Part shown: positions 1-9,807 of the stretch, in pieces
Layout of the letters: each line of letters begins with the position of its first letter
Numbering within the stretch: the stretch's first letter is position 1
NCBI RefSeq assembly: GCF_000439375.1
Contig: NZ_ATMI01000040.1
Span: forward strand, 62,001 to 126,000
Origin: Tatumella saanichensis
GTDB taxonomy: Bacteria; Pseudomonadota; Gammaproteobacteria; Enterobacterales; Enterobacteriaceae
Direction of reading: 5' to 3'
DNA length: 64,000 nt
The notes under the pieces: model-generated
The model's database searches: none
Told to the model about the DNA's origin: nothing
What the model saw: the letters and a program-made list of their open reading frames with translations, nothing else
Made by a program: the position numbers and the translations under genes

Positions 1-320
1 TGAATATTTCTCCGGCAGCGAAAGCGCTGTTTACTCATCCAGAAGACGGTAAAGACGGGTTTACGGTAGCCGTGGGTACTGGGGTCAGCTATGCGGTGAA
101 CAGCATGTGGGGACTGTATGGTGAATATTACTATGCTCCGAAATCGTTCTCTGAGCATCTGGAACGTTATCAGGAAGCGGCTGGGGGGATCAGCTTTACC
201 CCGATTTCCTTGCTGACACTGCGTGCCGGTTACCAGTATGTTGGGTTAAACAACACCGGTAATAATAAAGATAATGTCCTAGTCGATGGTCCGTATCTGA
301 GTGCATCAGTCAGCTTCTAA
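1..320 (+). CDS. yfaZ: YfaZ-family outer membrane protein, 3' part (5' end outside window)
   Basis: The reading frame is open from base 3 to the TAA at 318-320, so only the last ~105 residues are present. The segment has alternating aromatic/polar strands typical of a small outer-membrane beta-barrel, a GEYYYAP motif, a DGPYLSASVSF-type ending and a terminal phenylalanine as needed for Bam recognition. These resemble the C-terminus of the enterobacterial YfaZ family, whose function is unknown. A GTG at 72 is in frame but lies inside the protein and is not the start. The gene converges on acs and shares a hairpin terminator with it. The family call is from memory of the motif; another small barrel family is possible. 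Confidence 0.65.
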   Translation, partial: NISPAAKALFTHPEDGKDGFTVAVGTGVSYAVNSMWGLYGEYYYAPKSFSEHLERYQEAAGGISFTPISLLTLRAGYQYVGLNNTGNNKDNVLVDGPYLSASVSF

Positions 321-338
321 GGCTGATAGTCTGCAGAC

Positions 339-373
339 AAAACCCCGGGGCAGGTTGGCTGTCTCGGGGTTTT
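339..373. terminator. Bidirectional intrinsic terminator between yfaZ and acs
   Basis: The arm AAAACCCCG (339-347) can pair with CGGGGTTTT (365-373). The hairpin lies in the gap between two convergent genes, and the A/T ends can serve as the U-tract in either direction. Confidence 0.75.
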
Positions 374-378
374 GCTTA

Positions 379-2334
379 TTAGGCGCTGTGATATTGCTGT
401 TTTTCTTCTAGCAGTTTATCGACCACGCCTGGATCCGCCAGGGTTGAGGTATCGCCCAGACCACTGGTTTCTCCAGCCGCAATTTTACGCAGGATGCGGC
501 GCATAATTTTCCCAGAGCGGGTTTTCGGTAACATTTCGGCCCAGTGCAAGACATCCGGTGTAGCAATCGGACCGATCTCTTTTCTGACCCACTGACGGAC
601 TTCCGCATACAGCTCAGCAGAAGGTTCTACCCCGTGATTAAGGGTGACATAGGCATAAATCGCCTGACCTTTAATACTGTGCGGGATACCGACAACTGCC
701 GCTTCAGCAATTTTCGGATGCGCAACCAGGGCGGATTCGATCTCCGCAGTGCCCAACCGGTGGCCAGACACATTCAGCACATCATCGACTCGCCCGGTGA
801 TCCAGTAGTCACCGTCTTCGTCGCGACGAGCGCCATCACCACTGAAATAGTAATGCTTAAAGGTGGAAAAATAGGTCTGTTCGAAGCGCTGGTGGTCGCC
901 GTATAGCGTACGCGCCTGTCCTGGCCAGGAATCGGCGATCACTAGGTTACCTTCGCAGGCACCTAATTGCTCGATACCGTCGTTATCCAGTAGGGTGGGC
1001 TGAACGCCGAAGAACGGACGAGAGGCGGAACCGGGCTTGAGCTCTGTCACGCCAGGCAATGGTGTAATCATTAGGCCGCCGGTTTCGGTCTGCCACCAAG
1101 TATCTACGACTGGGCAACGGCTATTACCGATTTTCTGGTAATACCACTCCCAGGCTTCTGGGTTAATGGGTTCGCCCACCGAACCGAGAATACGCAGGCT
1201 ACTGCGATCGGTTCCTTTAATGGCACTGTTACCTTCGGCCATCAAGGCACGGATGGCGGTCGGGGCAGTATAGAGGATGGAGACCTGATGTTTATCCACC
1301 ACCTGCGACATTCGTGCAGAGGTCGGCCAGTTCGGCACACCTTCAAAAATCAGGGTCGTCGCCCCGCAGGCCAGAGGCCCGTATACCAAATAGCTGTGAC
1401 CAGTGATCCAACCAACATCGGCCGTACACCAGTAAATATCATCAGCATGATAATCAAACACATATTTAAAAGTCGTAGCTGCGTAGACCAAGTAACCGCC
1501 AGTAGTGTGTAACACGCCTTTCGGTTTGCCGGTAGAGCCAGAGGTATAGAGAATAAATAGCGGATCTTCGGCATTCATGGCCACCGGTGTATGTGTTGTT
1601 GAGGAATTGGACATCAGCTCGTGCCACCACTGATCACGGCCCTGCTCCCAGCTTGGTAGGTTGCCGGTCCGGCGGAACACAATTACCTGTTCGACGCTGG
1701 TGACAGTACTGTTTTTCAGTGCCTGGTCGACGTTCTTTTTCAGTGGGATAGGGCGTCCGGCACGCAGCCCTTCATCGGCAGTAATCACTATTTTCGCCGC
1801 ACAGTCGATAATACGTCCGGCGACCGCATCGGGGGAAAAACCGCCAAAAATAACGGTATGGACAGCACCGATACGGGCGCAGGCCAGCATCGCAATAGCC
1901 GCTTCTGGGACCATCGGCATATAGATAGCGACCACATCCCCTTTGTTGACGCCAAGACCGGTGAGCATATTGGCGGCTTGGCAAACTTGCTGATGTAGCT
2001 GGCAATAGGTGAGGGTCCGGCTTTCCTGACTATCATCCCCTTCCCAGATGATGGCAGCCTCATCACCGCGAATATCGAGATGACGGTCAATACAGTTTGC
2101 GGCTAAGTTAAGCTGGCCGTCCTCGAACCAGCGGATACGGATATCTCCGGGGGCAAAGGAGGTATTCTTTACCTGCTGATAGGGCGTGATCCAATCGATA
2201 ATTTTTCCCTGTTCACCCCAGAAACTTTCCGGGTCTTCTACCGACTGCTGGTACATGTCTGCATATTGCTGAGGATTAATCAGCGCGCGGGCAGCTATTT
2301 CAGGAAGAACCGGGTGTTTGTAACGGTGACTCAT
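379..2334 (-). CDS. acs: Acetyl-CoA synthetase
   Basis: This AMP-forming ligase activates acetate to acetyl-AMP and then acetyl-CoA in the cytosol, for acetate scavenging. The 651 residues match the usual ~652. The adenylate-forming family motifs are in order: the P-loop-like [11 protein letters not shown] near residue 265, WWQTETGG near 415 and the hinge region [25 protein letters not shown] follows near the C-terminus, with the catalytic, acetylation-controlled lysine at residue 609. It is divergent from gltP across a 505-bp gap. The acetate permease genes yjcH-actP that follow acs in E. coli are absent; the next gene converges on it. Confidence 0.97.
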   Translation of the reverse strand: MSHRYKHPVLPEIAARALINPQQYADMYQQSVEDPESFWGEQGKIIDWITPYQQVKNTSFAPGDIRIRWFEDGQLNLAANCIDRHLDIRGDEAAIIWEGDDSQESRTLTYCQLHQQVCQAANMLTGLGVNKGDVVAIYMPMVPEAAIAMLACARIGAVHTVIFGGFSPDAVAGRIIDCAAKIVITADEGLRAGRPIPLKKNVDQALKNSTVTSVEQVIVFRRTGNLPSWEQGRDQWWHELMSNSSTTHTPVAMNAEDPLFILYTSGSTGKPKGVLHTTGGYLVYAATTFKYVFDYHADDIYWCTADVGWITGHSYLVYGPLACGATTLIFEGVPNWPTSARMSQVVDKHQVSILYTAPTAIRALMAEGNSAIKGTDRSSLRILGSVGEPINPEAWEWYYQKIGNSRCPVVDTWWQTETGGLMITPLPGVTELKPGSASRPFFGVQPTLLDNDGIEQLGACEGNLVIADSWPGQARTLYGDHQRFEQTYFSTFKHYYFSGDGARRDEDGDYWITGRVDDVLNVSGHRLGTAEIESALVAHPKIAEAAVVGIPHSIKGQAIYAYVTLNHGVEPSAELYAEVRQWVRKEIGPIATPDVLHWAEMLPKTRSGKIMRRILRKIAAGETSGLGDTSTLADPGVVDKLLEEKQQYHSA

Positions 2335-2839
2335 GGCAGGGCTCCGTATGCATTGTTGAAATTATGTTTTTATTATGTTTCTAAAAGTGACACAAAGAGC
2401 CAGGGAGATGTGCGTTTGCGATCACGTTACGCTAAAAACAATATGGGATCGTTCCTTGGCTGGCTCAGTGGCAAATGGCCTCTGAAAGTAACAGCTATTG
2501 ATTATTCTTCTGAATCGCACTGCAAATCTTCAAGATTTATGATGTTTATTGTGCCGGTGGTTTATGACGGAAGGCTCAGAGTGCGGCTCGGCTAATCATA
2601 GTCATAACAACTACTTATGCTATTTTTCTCTGAACCCCTAAGATCCAATAGGTTAACGCTTCTTTTTATTGATTTCGGAATAAGGTTGCATTCAGTGGCC
2701 CGAAAATGGTAATTATCTCCCCCTTAGTCAGGATGTAACCAGTTGTTACGCTGATAAGTCACTCATTTATCCGGTATTTGTCTGAGAGTGTGCGGGCGTT
2801 CCCCCTACACTGGCCGGAGTCTGATCAAAGGAACGTAAA
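2335..2839. other. acs-gltP divergent intergenic region
   Basis: This 505-bp region separates two divergent starts and must hold both promoters. An imperfect CRP-like element (TGTGC, then TCACG after an 8-bp spacer) lies near 2410-2427, and a short palindrome, GTAAC-CAGTT-GTTAC, lies at 2735-2749. Neither is strong enough to call a site. A 109-codon frame overlaps the acs start and runs into the gap, but it has no ribosome-binding site and resembles nothing recognised. Confidence 0.5.
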
Positions 2840-4150
2840 ATGAAAAAAGGCTTCAAAATCAGCCTTGCCTGGCAAATAGTGATCGCCTTGATCCTCGGGG
2901 TTATCGCGGGTGCCGTATTACATAATCAGCCGGAAAACCGCGACTGGTTGATTGTTAATATCTTAAAGCCTGCCGGGGATATCTTTATTCATCTGATTAA
3001 GATGATTGTGGTGCCGATTGTGGTGTCTTCCATGATTGTCGGCATCGCAGGGGTCGGCGATGCGAAAAAGCTAGGGCGTATTGGCGTAAAAACCATCGTC
3101 TACTTCGAGGTGATCACCACGGTCGCAATTGTACTGGGTATTACCCTGGCGAACGTATTCCATCCTGGTACTGGTATCGATATGTCGACCTTGAGTACCG
3201 TGGATATTTCTAAATATGAAGCGACCACGGCCCAGGTTCAAAACGGTCCGCACAGCCTGATCACCACCATTCTATCGGTGATCCCGCAGAATATTTTTGC
3301 CTCGCTGGTGAACGGCGATATGCTGGCAATCATCTTCTTCTCGGTACTGTTCGGCATGGGTCTGTCTGCACTGCCAGCGGAACAACGTGATCCACTGGTA
3401 ACGGTGTTCCGCTCAGTCTCAGAAACCATGTTTAAAGTGACCCACATGATCATGCGTTATGCACCAATCGGTGTATTCGCCCTGATCACTGTCACCTTGG
3501 CGAACTTCGGTTTTGCCTCGCTGTTACCGCTTGCTAAGCTGGTCGGGCTGGTTTACGTGGCTATTCTGCTGTTTGCCTTTGTGGTACTGGGGATTGTGGC
3601 GCGCTTCTGTGGCCTGCGCATTGTTACCCTGATGCGCATCCTGAAAGATGAGCTGATCTTGGCTTACTCGACCTCTAGTTCAGAAACGGTACTGCCGCGT
3701 ATTATGGAGAAGATGGAAGCCTATGGTGCGCCGAAATCAATCACTAGTTTCGTAGTACCGACCGGCTACTCATTTAACCTCGACGGTTCGACACTGTACC
3801 AGAGTATCGCGGCTATCTTTATTGCGCAGCTCTACGGGATCAACTTGTCACTGAGCGAAGAGATTGTGCTGGTATTGACGTTAATGGTGACCTCAAAAGG
3901 CATTGCCGGTGTCCCTGGGGTCTCTTTTGTGGTGTTACTGGCCACCTTAGGTAGCGTCGGTATCCCGCTGGAAGGTTTGGCATTTATTGCCGGTGTTGAC
4001 CGTATTATGGATATGGCTCGTACTGCGTTGAATGTGGTGGGTAATGCCTTGGCAGTATTAGTGATTTCCTGCTGGGAAGGGCAGTTCGATAAAGCGAAAG
4101 CCCGTGACTATGAGCAGAAAATGAAAGCTCATCTGTTAGCCGATAACTAA
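2840..4150 (+). CDS. gltP: Glutamate/aspartate:proton symporter
   Basis: This inner-membrane dicarboxylate/amino-acid:cation symporter imports glutamate and aspartate. It has 436 residues, against 437 in E. coli, with the same opening (SLAWQI) and the family signature blocks. These are a serine-rich re-entrant hairpin YSTSSSE near residue 278, the NLDGSTLYQ motif of TM7 and a [14 protein letters not shown] block in the second hairpin. AAAGGAACG lies about 6 nt upstream of the ATG as a ribosome-binding site. It sits next to acs as in E. coli, but without the nrf operon between them. A strong terminator follows. Confidence 0.96.
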   Translation: MKKGFKISLAWQIVIALILGVIAGAVLHNQPENRDWLIVNILKPAGDIFIHLIKMIVVPIVVSSMIVGIAGVGDAKKLGRIGVKTIVYFEVITTVAIVLGITLANVFHPGTGIDMSTLSTVDISKYEATTAQVQNGPHSLITTILSVIPQNIFASLVNGDMLAIIFFSVLFGMGLSALPAEQRDPLVTVFRSVSETMFKVTHMIMRYAPIGVFALITVTLANFGFASLLPLAKLVGLVYVAILLFAFVVLGIVARFCGLRIVTLMRILKDELILAYSTSSSETVLPRIMEKMEAYGAPKSITSFVVPTGYSFNLDGSTLYQSIAAIFIAQLYGINLSLSEEIVLVLTLMVTSKGIAGVPGVSFVVLLATLGSVGIPLEGLAFIAGVDRIMDMARTALNVVGNALAVLVISCWEGQFDKAKARDYEQKMKAHLLADN

Positions 4151-4165
4151 CGACTGTTGTTTTAT

Positions 4166-4197
4166 CCCGCTCTCCCTACGGAGAGCGGGTTGCTTTT
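4166..4197 (+). terminator. Intrinsic terminator after gltP
   Basis: A perfect 10-bp stem, CCCGCTCTCC (4166-4175) with GGAGAGCGGG (4180-4189), has a 4-nt loop and is followed by TTGCTTTT. Confidence 0.9.
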
Positions 4198-4277
4198 ACT
4201 CTCCCCCGAAGCTGCTTTCTCCCCGCCGTTCACTGCTTTATGATGAAGTCTGTACTGACTTAGCAGCGGATCTCGTT

Positions 4278-5189
4278 ATGACTCTGAATCTCAATACTTT
4301 ACTCACTGAAGGGCGTAATCCAGCCAGTGATGCCATCGATCAGCTCACCACCGGCGAGATGCTGGCGGTCATTAACCGTGAAGACCAGAAAGTGGCACCG
4401 GCAGTCCAAGCTATCCTGCCGCAAATTACGCTAGCGGTAGATAAGATTGTGGCGGCCTTTGCTGAAGGTGGCCGACTGATTTATTGCGGGGCGGGTACCT
4501 CTGGACGTTTGGGGATCTTGGATGCCAGTGAGTGCCCGCCAACCTTTGGTACCGACCCACAACAAGTGATCGGGTTGATTGCCGGCGGCCACCGAGCCAT
4601 CTTGCAGGCAGTCGAAAATGCTGAGGATAACCGTCAGCAGGGGGCCGACGATCTGCAGGCTATCGGTTTTAGTGACAAGGATGTAGTGGTGGGAATTGCG
4701 GCCAGTGGCAGAACGCCTTATGTACTGGGCGCATTGGCATTTGCGCGGCAATGTGGTGCGACGACCGTGGCGCTAAGCTGTAATCCGGATAGTGAAATGG
4801 TGGCCCAGGCCGATATCGCCCTGACACCGGTAGTGGGGGCGGAAGTGGTCACTGGTTCGTCGCGGATGAAAGCAGGGACGGCGCAGAAACTGGTATTAAA
4901 TATGCTGTCTACCGGCGCAATGATCCGCAGCGGTAAGGTGTTCGGTAACCTGATGGTAGATGTGGAAGCCACCAATGCCAAGTTGATCCTACGCCAGCAG
5001 AATATTGTGATGCAGGCGACGGACTGCAGCCCGCAACGGGCGCAGCAAGCGCTGGCAGCTTGTAACCGCCACTGTAAGACCGCTATTGTGATGCTGCTAG
5101 CCGAGTTGGATGCTGGTCAGGCGGCTGAATTGTTGAAACAGCATCACGGCTTTATCCGTCCTGCGCTGGCGGCAGCGTTGAGTCGCTGA
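4278..5189 (+). CDS. murQ: N-acetylmuramic acid 6-phosphate etherase
   Basis: This cytosolic SIS-domain lyase cleaves the D-lactyl ether of MurNAc-6-phosphate to give GlcNAc-6-phosphate, in peptidoglycan recycling. The 303 residues match the family. The sugar-phosphate loop is visible as [11 protein letters not shown] and is followed by DASECPPTF, which contains a conserved glutamate. An [14 protein letters not shown] block and the [12 protein letters not shown] block follow. It appears monocistronic. The MurNAc-specific PTS gene murP, often beside murQ, is not here, so substrate probably comes from anhydro-MurNAc recycling or a distant transporter. Confidence 0.95.
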   Translation: MTLNLNTLLTEGRNPASDAIDQLTTGEMLAVINREDQKVAPAVQAILPQITLAVDKIVAAFAEGGRLIYCGAGTSGRLGILDASECPPTFGTDPQQVIGLIAGGHRAILQAVENAEDNRQQGADDLQAIGFSDKDVVVGIAASGRTPYVLGALAFARQCGATTVALSCNPDSEMVAQADIALTPVVGAEVVTGSSRMKAGTAQKLVLNMLSTGAMIRSGKVFGNLMVDVEATNAKLILRQQNIVMQATDCSPQRAQQALAACNRHCKTAIVMLLAELDAGQAAELLKQHHGFIRPALAAALSR

Positions 5190-5198
5190 CGGTCTATA

Positions 5199-5235
5199 TC
5201 GGCCTTCCCTGACTATCCCTGTCAGGAAAGGTCGG
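5199..5235 (+). terminator. Possible hairpin terminator after murQ
   Basis: CGGCCTTCCCTGAC can pair, with one mismatch, with GTCAGGAAAGGTCGG across a 7-nt loop. No clear T-run follows, so a factor-assisted or mRNA-stabilising role is equally possible. Confidence 0.45.
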
Positions 5236-5298
5236 TAATCACTCACTTTCTACTCATTCTCCCCTGTCTGACAAGATAAAAAACTTCCTATTTTTAGT

Positions 5299-5317
5299 GT
5301 AAATGATAATCTTTATC
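5299..5317 (+). promoter_or_regulatory. Fur box upstream of yncE
   Basis: GTAAATGATAATCTTTATC matches the 19-bp Fur consensus GATAATGATAATCATTATC at 16 positions. It ends 61 bp before the chosen yncE start. Iron-dependent repression of yncE by Fur is known in E. coli. The further half-like element GTATCATTT at 5325-5333 may extend the site. Confidence 0.8.
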
Positions 5318-5378
5318 ACAAAGAGTATCATTTAACTTTTGCGCCGCGATGCGGTGTCTCACTGGAGAGAGTCAGCTT

Positions 5379-6419
5379 ATGGTAAATCGTCAGACGTTAT
5401 TAGGTTCCCTGCTGTTAAGTGTAGCGTTCTTTTCGGCAGGTAGTTTTGCTGAGCAAGCCAAGGTTAGCGCTCAGCCGGTGGGTAAGGGACTTTACGAACT
5501 TGCTTACAGTGCCCGAGATAATGCACTGTGGGTCGCCGGTTCTGGAGCCAGAGATCAGCTGGGTGGTGTAGTCTATCATCTCGATCCGCAAACCCTGGCA
5601 GTGAAAGGTACCTTGGATAACGCACATAAGCCGTTCGGTGTCGCCCTGTCGCCAGATGGCAGATTGCTGTACTTGGGAAATAGCCGAGAAGGTGCTGTAA
5701 CCGCTATAGATACCGCCAGTGGCCGTCAGCTTGCGTACCAAGTATTGGATGACCGTCAGCGCAGTGAAACTGTTAAACCGCTGCAGGTCCGTGAGCTTAT
5801 TGCTGACGGCAGCAATGGGCGTTTATACGTCCCGGGTGTTGGGGCTGACAGCGTACTGTGGGTGCTGGATGCCCATACTCTGAAATTATTAAATACCATT
5901 AAGGGCACCGGTAAGATTGCAACAGGCTTGGCTCTGGATAGTAAAAATCATCGTTTGTACCTGTCTAACGGTGACGGGGAACTGGTGGTGATAGACACTA
6001 GTACGGATAAAATTATAAAGCGTGTTAACTTGGGCGTTGCCGGTGATAACGCATTATTGAATATTACCCTTGATCAAGCGGGGCAAAAGCTGTTTATCAG
6101 TAATTATAAGCAGGCGGGCGTGCTGGTGGTCGATACTCGTAATGACAAACTGGTGACACGGATTGCGGTGCCGGCATCCTTGGCCGTATTATTTAATCCT
6201 CAGCGCCAGCAGCTATACGTGACCCACCGTCAAGCTGGGACGGTGAGTATTATTGACGCTAACAGCTATAAGGTTGAGCAAACCGTCACCGCACCGGGAC
6301 TGCCTAACAGCCTGGCTCTGTCTGCGGACGGTAACACCCTTTATGTGACCGTGAAACAACCTTCCTCCCGAGATAAACCTGCTACTGCGGATGATCAGGT
6401 GATGCGTATTAGCCTGTAA
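5379..6419 (+). CDS. yncE: Periplasmic seven-bladed beta-propeller protein YncE
   Basis: The predicted 346-residue secreted protein has an N-terminal signal peptide (hydrophobic LLGSLLLSVAFFSAG, then SFA as the cleavage site). Repeated propeller blades carry the NSLALSADGNTLYV and TGLALDSKNHRLYL type of motif. Length and motifs match E. coli YncE, which binds single-stranded DNA in vitro and is iron-repressed, though its physiological role is unsettled. An in-frame ATG at 5349 is possible, but GGAGAG at 5364-5369 is well placed only for the ATG at 5379, which also gives a clean signal peptide. The Fur box upstream supports iron control. A large hairpin separates it from the convergent next gene. 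Confidence 0.9.
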   Translation: MVNRQTLLGSLLLSVAFFSAGSFAEQAKVSAQPVGKGLYELAYSARDNALWVAGSGARDQLGGVVYHLDPQTLAVKGTLDNAHKPFGVALSPDGRLLYLGNSREGAVTAIDTASGRQLAYQVLDDRQRSETVKPLQVRELIADGSNGRLYVPGVGADSVLWVLDAHTLKLLNTIKGTGKIATGLALDSKNHRLYLSNGDGELVVIDTSTDKIIKRVNLGVAGDNALLNITLDQAGQKLFISNYKQAGVLVVDTRNDKLVTRIAVPASLAVLFNPQRQQLYVTHRQAGTVSIIDANSYKVEQTVTAPGLPNSLALSADGNTLYVTVKQPSSRDKPATADDQVMRISL

Positions 6420-6422
6420 GGA

Positions 6423-6450
6423 ATATCAGGGGGCAGTGGCCCCCTGATAT
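6423..6450. terminator. Hairpin between convergent yncE and the ParB-like gene
   Basis: ATATCAGGGGG (6423-6433) pairs perfectly with CCCCCTGATAT (6440-6450). There is no T-run on either side, but the position between convergent genes fits transcription termination. Confidence 0.6.
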
Positions 6451-6455
6451 CCGCA

Positions 6456-7373
6456 TCAAGATGATGACGGCATTTCGCTGAACATCACTGCCAATTTTCC
6501 GCCTTTGACACTCAATTTAGCCAGTTTTCGTTGATTCACTTTGGCCATTTTACCCAGTTGATCTAACGTCGGTGAGGTCGGCGATGAGGTACTGTGTTGA
6601 CTGCCATCCGCAGCCGTTAATGCCGATGCGGCACGAGCCAGATACGCGGCATAGCCCTGTTCGGTTTTTAGATCCGCCGCGGTGGCTGGCTGGTGATGAC
6701 GTAACCAGTCCCCAAGGTAAAATTCAAGGAAGGGTGGCGCATTCTTCGGCTTTTTATAGGCCACCGAGCGTAGGAAATACAGTACTGAACGGTAAGTATC
6801 GTCCTGCATTGTTTGCATGCTGACCTGCTGCGGCAGATTGGCCGGCTGTACGCTGTTACCCGCCGGATCGTTCAACCATGTCTGGTTATGCTGCACCATC
6901 CACTGCCAGAAAGCGGCCATATTTGGCAGCTGACTGAGATCATTGGTAATACGCACACTGAAACGGAAGTCATGGTCGCCGGCAATACGGCGGAACTCAC
7001 TGATAGTGTGATGGCCGTCAGTCAGATAAACCTGATGGTCTGGAGCAATTACCGCACTTTTCACTGCCTGAGGATAGGTCCCATCAGCGGCTTGGCAGCT
7101 GAAACTAGCGGGGGTGGCAATCTGTGAATGTGCATCAAAGTGCCGCACTTTACCGGCACCGTTATTCTCACAGAAACTGTCAAATAAAGAGTGTGGGTTA
7201 GCCTGATAGCGGGCGACCTTATACAGTATTTCCCCATAGCCCACTGCCGGTTGTGTCGGATGAATGGCTGTCACAGGTAACTGCTTAATGGTGCTACTCT
7301 CGGCAAAGCTATTCGTCGAGATGAGGGCGCTTAGCAGCCCGCCAGCGACGACAGTAAGTCCGGTTTTTAACAT
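6456..7373 (-). CDS. Secreted ParB/sulfiredoxin-like protein (ParBc_2-type)
   Basis: The 305-residue protein has a signal peptide (TVVAGGLLSALISTNSFA, cleaved before ESS). The domain that follows resembles the putative ParB-like nuclease family PF08857: a QPAVGYGEILYKVARY block near residue 42 and a YLTDGHHTISEF block near 115, with two histidines in the Srx/ParB-like active-site position. It lies 155 bp downstream of sbmA on the same strand and probably belongs to that transcript. Being exported, it is unlikely to act on chromosomal DNA. A periplasmic nuclease or phospho-transfer role is possible but unproven. The C-terminal ~60 residues are serine-, proline- and lysine-rich and probably flexible. 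Confidence 0.7.
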   Translation of the reverse strand: MLKTGLTVVAGGLLSALISTNSFAESSTIKQLPVTAIHPTQPAVGYGEILYKVARYQANPHSLFDSFCENNGAGKVRHFDAHSQIATPASFSCQAADGTYPQAVKSAVIAPDHQVYLTDGHHTISEFRRIAGDHDFRFSVRITNDLSQLPNMAAFWQWMVQHNQTWLNDPAGNSVQPANLPQQVSMQTMQDDTYRSVLYFLRSVAYKKPKNAPPFLEFYLGDWLRHHQPATAADLKTEQGYAAYLARAASALTAADGSQHSTSSPTSPTLDQLGKMAKVNQRKLAKLSVKGGKLAVMFSEMPSSS

Positions 7374-7528
7374 GTCAGTATTCCGTGTAAAGCCAGTGTG
7401 TAAGGCGGTCTGTAGGAAAGCCCCCAGACCGCTCTGTGAGGGTTATATTAACGGAGGCAAAGATTACCTGACCGTCAAATTTCACCGGTCTGCCGACGTC
7501 TCCTCAGGACAGGCTGGCAGAGCTGCCT

Positions 7529-8764
7529 TTATTCTGCGGCGTCGTGCATCATCTCAGTGTGGGGCTTATCCTGCAGGATCTGTTCAAAACTGCGCAAACG
7601 TTTGTAAATCGACATCAGTTCCACCAGCGTTGACCACGAGGTGATCAAATACTGGAAGGAAGAACGTACTTGGTCAAACACGTTGGAGACCTGGTTCATG
7701 ATCCCGAGGGTAATGGTTCCGGCAACGATCGACGGGAACAGCACAAACAATCCGAACACATTATCGACCTGCAGATAAAGGATACGGACGATATTGAAAT
7801 ACAGATAATGGAAATATAACCGGAAATAGTTATAGCGCACTCGGCTAAACAGTTCATGCACCGTTGGCGGTGTCGCGCGGTCAGCATTGTCTTCACCGTA
7901 TACCAGTTCTTTACGGTAAGCGGCTTCCACTCGCTGATTACGGAACTCCAGTCCAGGTAGTTTGATCCCCACCAGGGCCAATAAGGCGGTGCCGAACAGT
8001 GACCACAGCAAGGCGATGATTACCAATGCATAAGGAATATTACCGAGGAACGGAATATCTTTAACGTGGGTAGACAGCGCCACCAGTACTGGCAGGAAAG
8101 CAATCAGCGTCATAATGGCTTGGATAAAGTTGACACCCCAGCTTTCAATGGTGCTGGCGAAACGCATGGTATCTTCCTGCACACGCTGTGCTGCCCCTTC
8201 AACCTGACGCAGACGCTGCCAGTTTGTCATATAGTAATTGTTCATCGCCGTACGCCAGCGGAACACCCAGTGGCTAATAAAAAATGAGTTCATCACACTG
8301 ATCACCACGGCCAGCAGCGCAATCCCCAGAAAGGCAATCATCTCGCGATAGAAAACGGTAATGGGTACCGAACCTGCTTTGGTCAGGGCTTTCTGGATCA
8401 AATCTCCGAAAGGGCCATACCAAGCATTAATGGCGACCCCTACTTGGACACCAAACCACGTCGTGAAGATGATCAGCGCTGATCCCCATACTGACCATAG
8501 CTGCCAAGGGTGGTTGTCGACCAACCGCCAAGCGAAGGCAAAAAGGGCGGTGGCAACCCAGAAATAGAGGTAGAACCACAGCTGGCTGAGGTGAATAAAG
8601 CGAAACACTGTGTTCGGTAAAGGGCTTGCTGCTGCCTGTGCCAATGAAGGGAGGTGTGACAACGCCGACTCACCGAAGAAAAACCAGCACAGGATGGCGA
8701 CTAGGCTCCAAACCGCAGCACTGGAGAAAAAGAGGCCAGGTCTCGGGAAAAAACATTTAAACAT
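7529..8764 (-). CDS. sbmA: SbmA peptide-antibiotic transporter
   Basis: This inner-membrane SbmA/BacA-family importer takes up proline-rich antimicrobial peptides, microcins B17 and J25 and bleomycin using the proton gradient. It has 411 residues, against 406 in E. coli, with near-identical central blocks: [51 protein letters not shown] and [11 protein letters not shown]. Several transmembrane helices (about 7-8) are visible, with no ATPase domain, as expected for the family. It is divergent from the gluconate dehydrogenase operon. In E. coli sbmA is followed by yaiW; here a secreted ParB-like gene takes that place. Confidence 0.96.
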   Translation of the reverse strand: MFKCFFPRPGLFFSSAAVWSLVAILCWFFFGESALSHLPSLAQAAASPLPNTVFRFIHLSQLWFYLYFWVATALFAFAWRLVDNHPWQLWSVWGSALIIFTTWFGVQVGVAINAWYGPFGDLIQKALTKAGSVPITVFYREMIAFLGIALLAVVISVMNSFFISHWVFRWRTAMNNYYMTNWQRLRQVEGAAQRVQEDTMRFASTIESWGVNFIQAIMTLIAFLPVLVALSTHVKDIPFLGNIPYALVIIALLWSLFGTALLALVGIKLPGLEFRNQRVEAAYRKELVYGEDNADRATPPTVHELFSRVRYNYFRLYFHYLYFNIVRILYLQVDNVFGLFVLFPSIVAGTITLGIMNQVSNVFDQVRSSFQYLITSWSTLVELMSIYKRLRSFEQILQDKPHTEMMHDAAE

Positions 8765-8854
8765 AACTACTCCATTATCCGTCTTGTCCTGTTATAGCGC
8801 GAAAGTCTGTTAACTGTCTGTAGTCTCTTGTTTCTGACGATGACAGTCGGCCCC

Positions 8855-8874
8855 CTATGTAACCGTTTACATAG
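8855..8874. promoter_or_regulatory. GntR/LacI-type operator-like palindrome 1
   Basis: CTATGTAA-CCGT-TTACATAG has perfect 8-bp arms around a CCGT centre. It resembles gluconate-repressor operators of the ATGTTA-N4-TAACAT type and is the most distal of three such elements before the dehydrogenase operon. Confidence 0.5.
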
Positions 8875-8962
8875 CGCTATTCGGGGAATGATGTTAAAAA
8901 AAATCGTAATTGAATGTTTTTATCTACTGATGCCCCTGAGTTTCAGGTGTACACTATGTTTA

Positions 8963-8980
8963 ATTGTTACCGGTAACAAT
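8963..8980. promoter_or_regulatory. GntR-type operator-like palindrome 2
   Basis: ATTGTTACCGGTAACAAT is a perfect 18-bp palindrome. Its core, TGTTACCGGTAACA, matches the gluconate repressor (GntR/IdnR) operator type known from E. coli gnt genes. It lies 87 bp before the first dehydrogenase gene, a position that suits repression. Confidence 0.7.
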
Positions 8981-8990
8981 GTTTTGTAAG

Positions 8991-9006
8991 GGTTACTGTT
9001 AACATA
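8991..9006. promoter_or_regulatory. GntR-type operator-like element 3 (imperfect)
   Basis: Read on the reverse strand, this is ATGTTAACAGTAACCC, which matches the idealised ATGTTACCGGTAACAT at 12 of 16 positions. It lies 61 bp upstream of the first dehydrogenase start. Confidence 0.45.
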
Positions 9007-9067
9007 AAAACACTTGTTTAAAGTTTAACATTTCATGCTGCATTATATGTGGTACTGAGGCAATGTC

Positions 9068-9805
9068 ATGTCAGAACATAAGAATAGCCAGTCGCGCAGG
9101 GATTTTCTTTTAAGAACGATCACACTCGCTCCAGCAATGGCGGTAGGCAGTACTGCTATTGGCTCACTCGCCTTAAGCCCGGCCGCGCAGGCCGAAGATA
9201 ATACCACCAATGGGCCACAACATCCCCGGGCCTACGATCCGACCTGGTTCACCGCCGAAGAATACGCCTTTATCAAAGCGGCAGTTGGCCATCTTATCCC
9301 GGCGGATGACCGCGGGCCGGGGGCGTTGGAAGCGGGTGTGCCAGAGTATATCGATCGTCAGATGAATACTCCGTATGCCACCGGTGCCACTTGGTATATG
9401 CAAGGGCCTTTTACGCCCGATGCACCGAAAACCCTGGGCTATCAGTTACCGCTGGTGCCACGCCAGATTTACCGGCTGGGGATCGCCGATGCTAACACTT
9501 ACAGCCAGCAGCAGCATCAGAAGGTGTTTGCCGACCTGAGTGCCGAGCAGCAGGTTAGCTTGCTGAAAGCCTTCGAAAGCGGCGATGCAAAATTCAGCCA
9601 GTTGCCGAGTTCACTGTTCTTCTCTTACCTGTTACAGAATACTCGCGAAGGTTTTTTCAGTGACCCGATCCATGGTGGTAATCAAGGGCTGGTGGGCTGG
9701 AAACTGATCAACTTCCCAGGTGCCCGTGCGGACTTTATGGACTGGGTGACCCGCGGTGAGCATTATCCGTTGCCACCGGTATCCATTCGCGGAGAAAGAG
9801 CATAA
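9068..9805 (+). CDS. Gluconate 2-dehydrogenase subunit 3 (gamma) family protein, Tat-exported
   Basis: This is the small subunit of a membrane-bound flavoprotein-cytochrome c dehydrogenase. Its 245 residues begin with a twin-arginine signal: SRRDFLL near residue 9, then a hydrophobic stretch and an AQAED cleavage region near 42. The motif before it is suited to carrying the folded flavin subunit across the membrane as a complex. The body matches the gluconate_2-dh3 family (PF13618), with [22 protein letters not shown]. It is the first of three genes, with 2 bp to the flavin subunit. Whether the enzyme oxidises gluconate, 2-ketogluconate or a polyol cannot be decided from this subunit. Confidence 0.88.
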   Translation: MSEHKNSQSRRDFLLRTITLAPAMAVGSTAIGSLALSPAAQAEDNTTNGPQHPRAYDPTWFTAEEYAFIKAAVGHLIPADDRGPGALEAGVPEYIDRQMNTPYATGATWYMQGPFTPDAPKTLGYQLPLVPRQIYRLGIADANTYSQQQHQKVFADLSAEQQVSLLKAFESGDAKFSQLPSSLFFSYLLQNTREGFFSDPIHGGNQGLVGWKLINFPGARADFMDWVTRGEHYPLPPVSIRGERA

Positions 9806-9807
9806 TT

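Larger units (their letters stand above)
8765..9067. other. sbmA / gluconate dehydrogenase divergent control region
   Basis: This 303-bp gap holds both divergent promoters. Its right half carries three GntR-operator-like palindromes, listed separately. No coding sequence was seen. Confidence 0.6.

Noticed and set aside
2266-2595. 109-codon plus-strand frame overlapping the acs start region
   Set aside because: No ribosome-binding site, overlaps the N-terminus of acs on the opposite strand, and the product looks like random translation.
5349-5378. Upstream in-frame ATG of yncE
   Set aside because: It would put extra residues before the signal peptide, and the GGAGAG ribosome-binding site falls inside the added segment.
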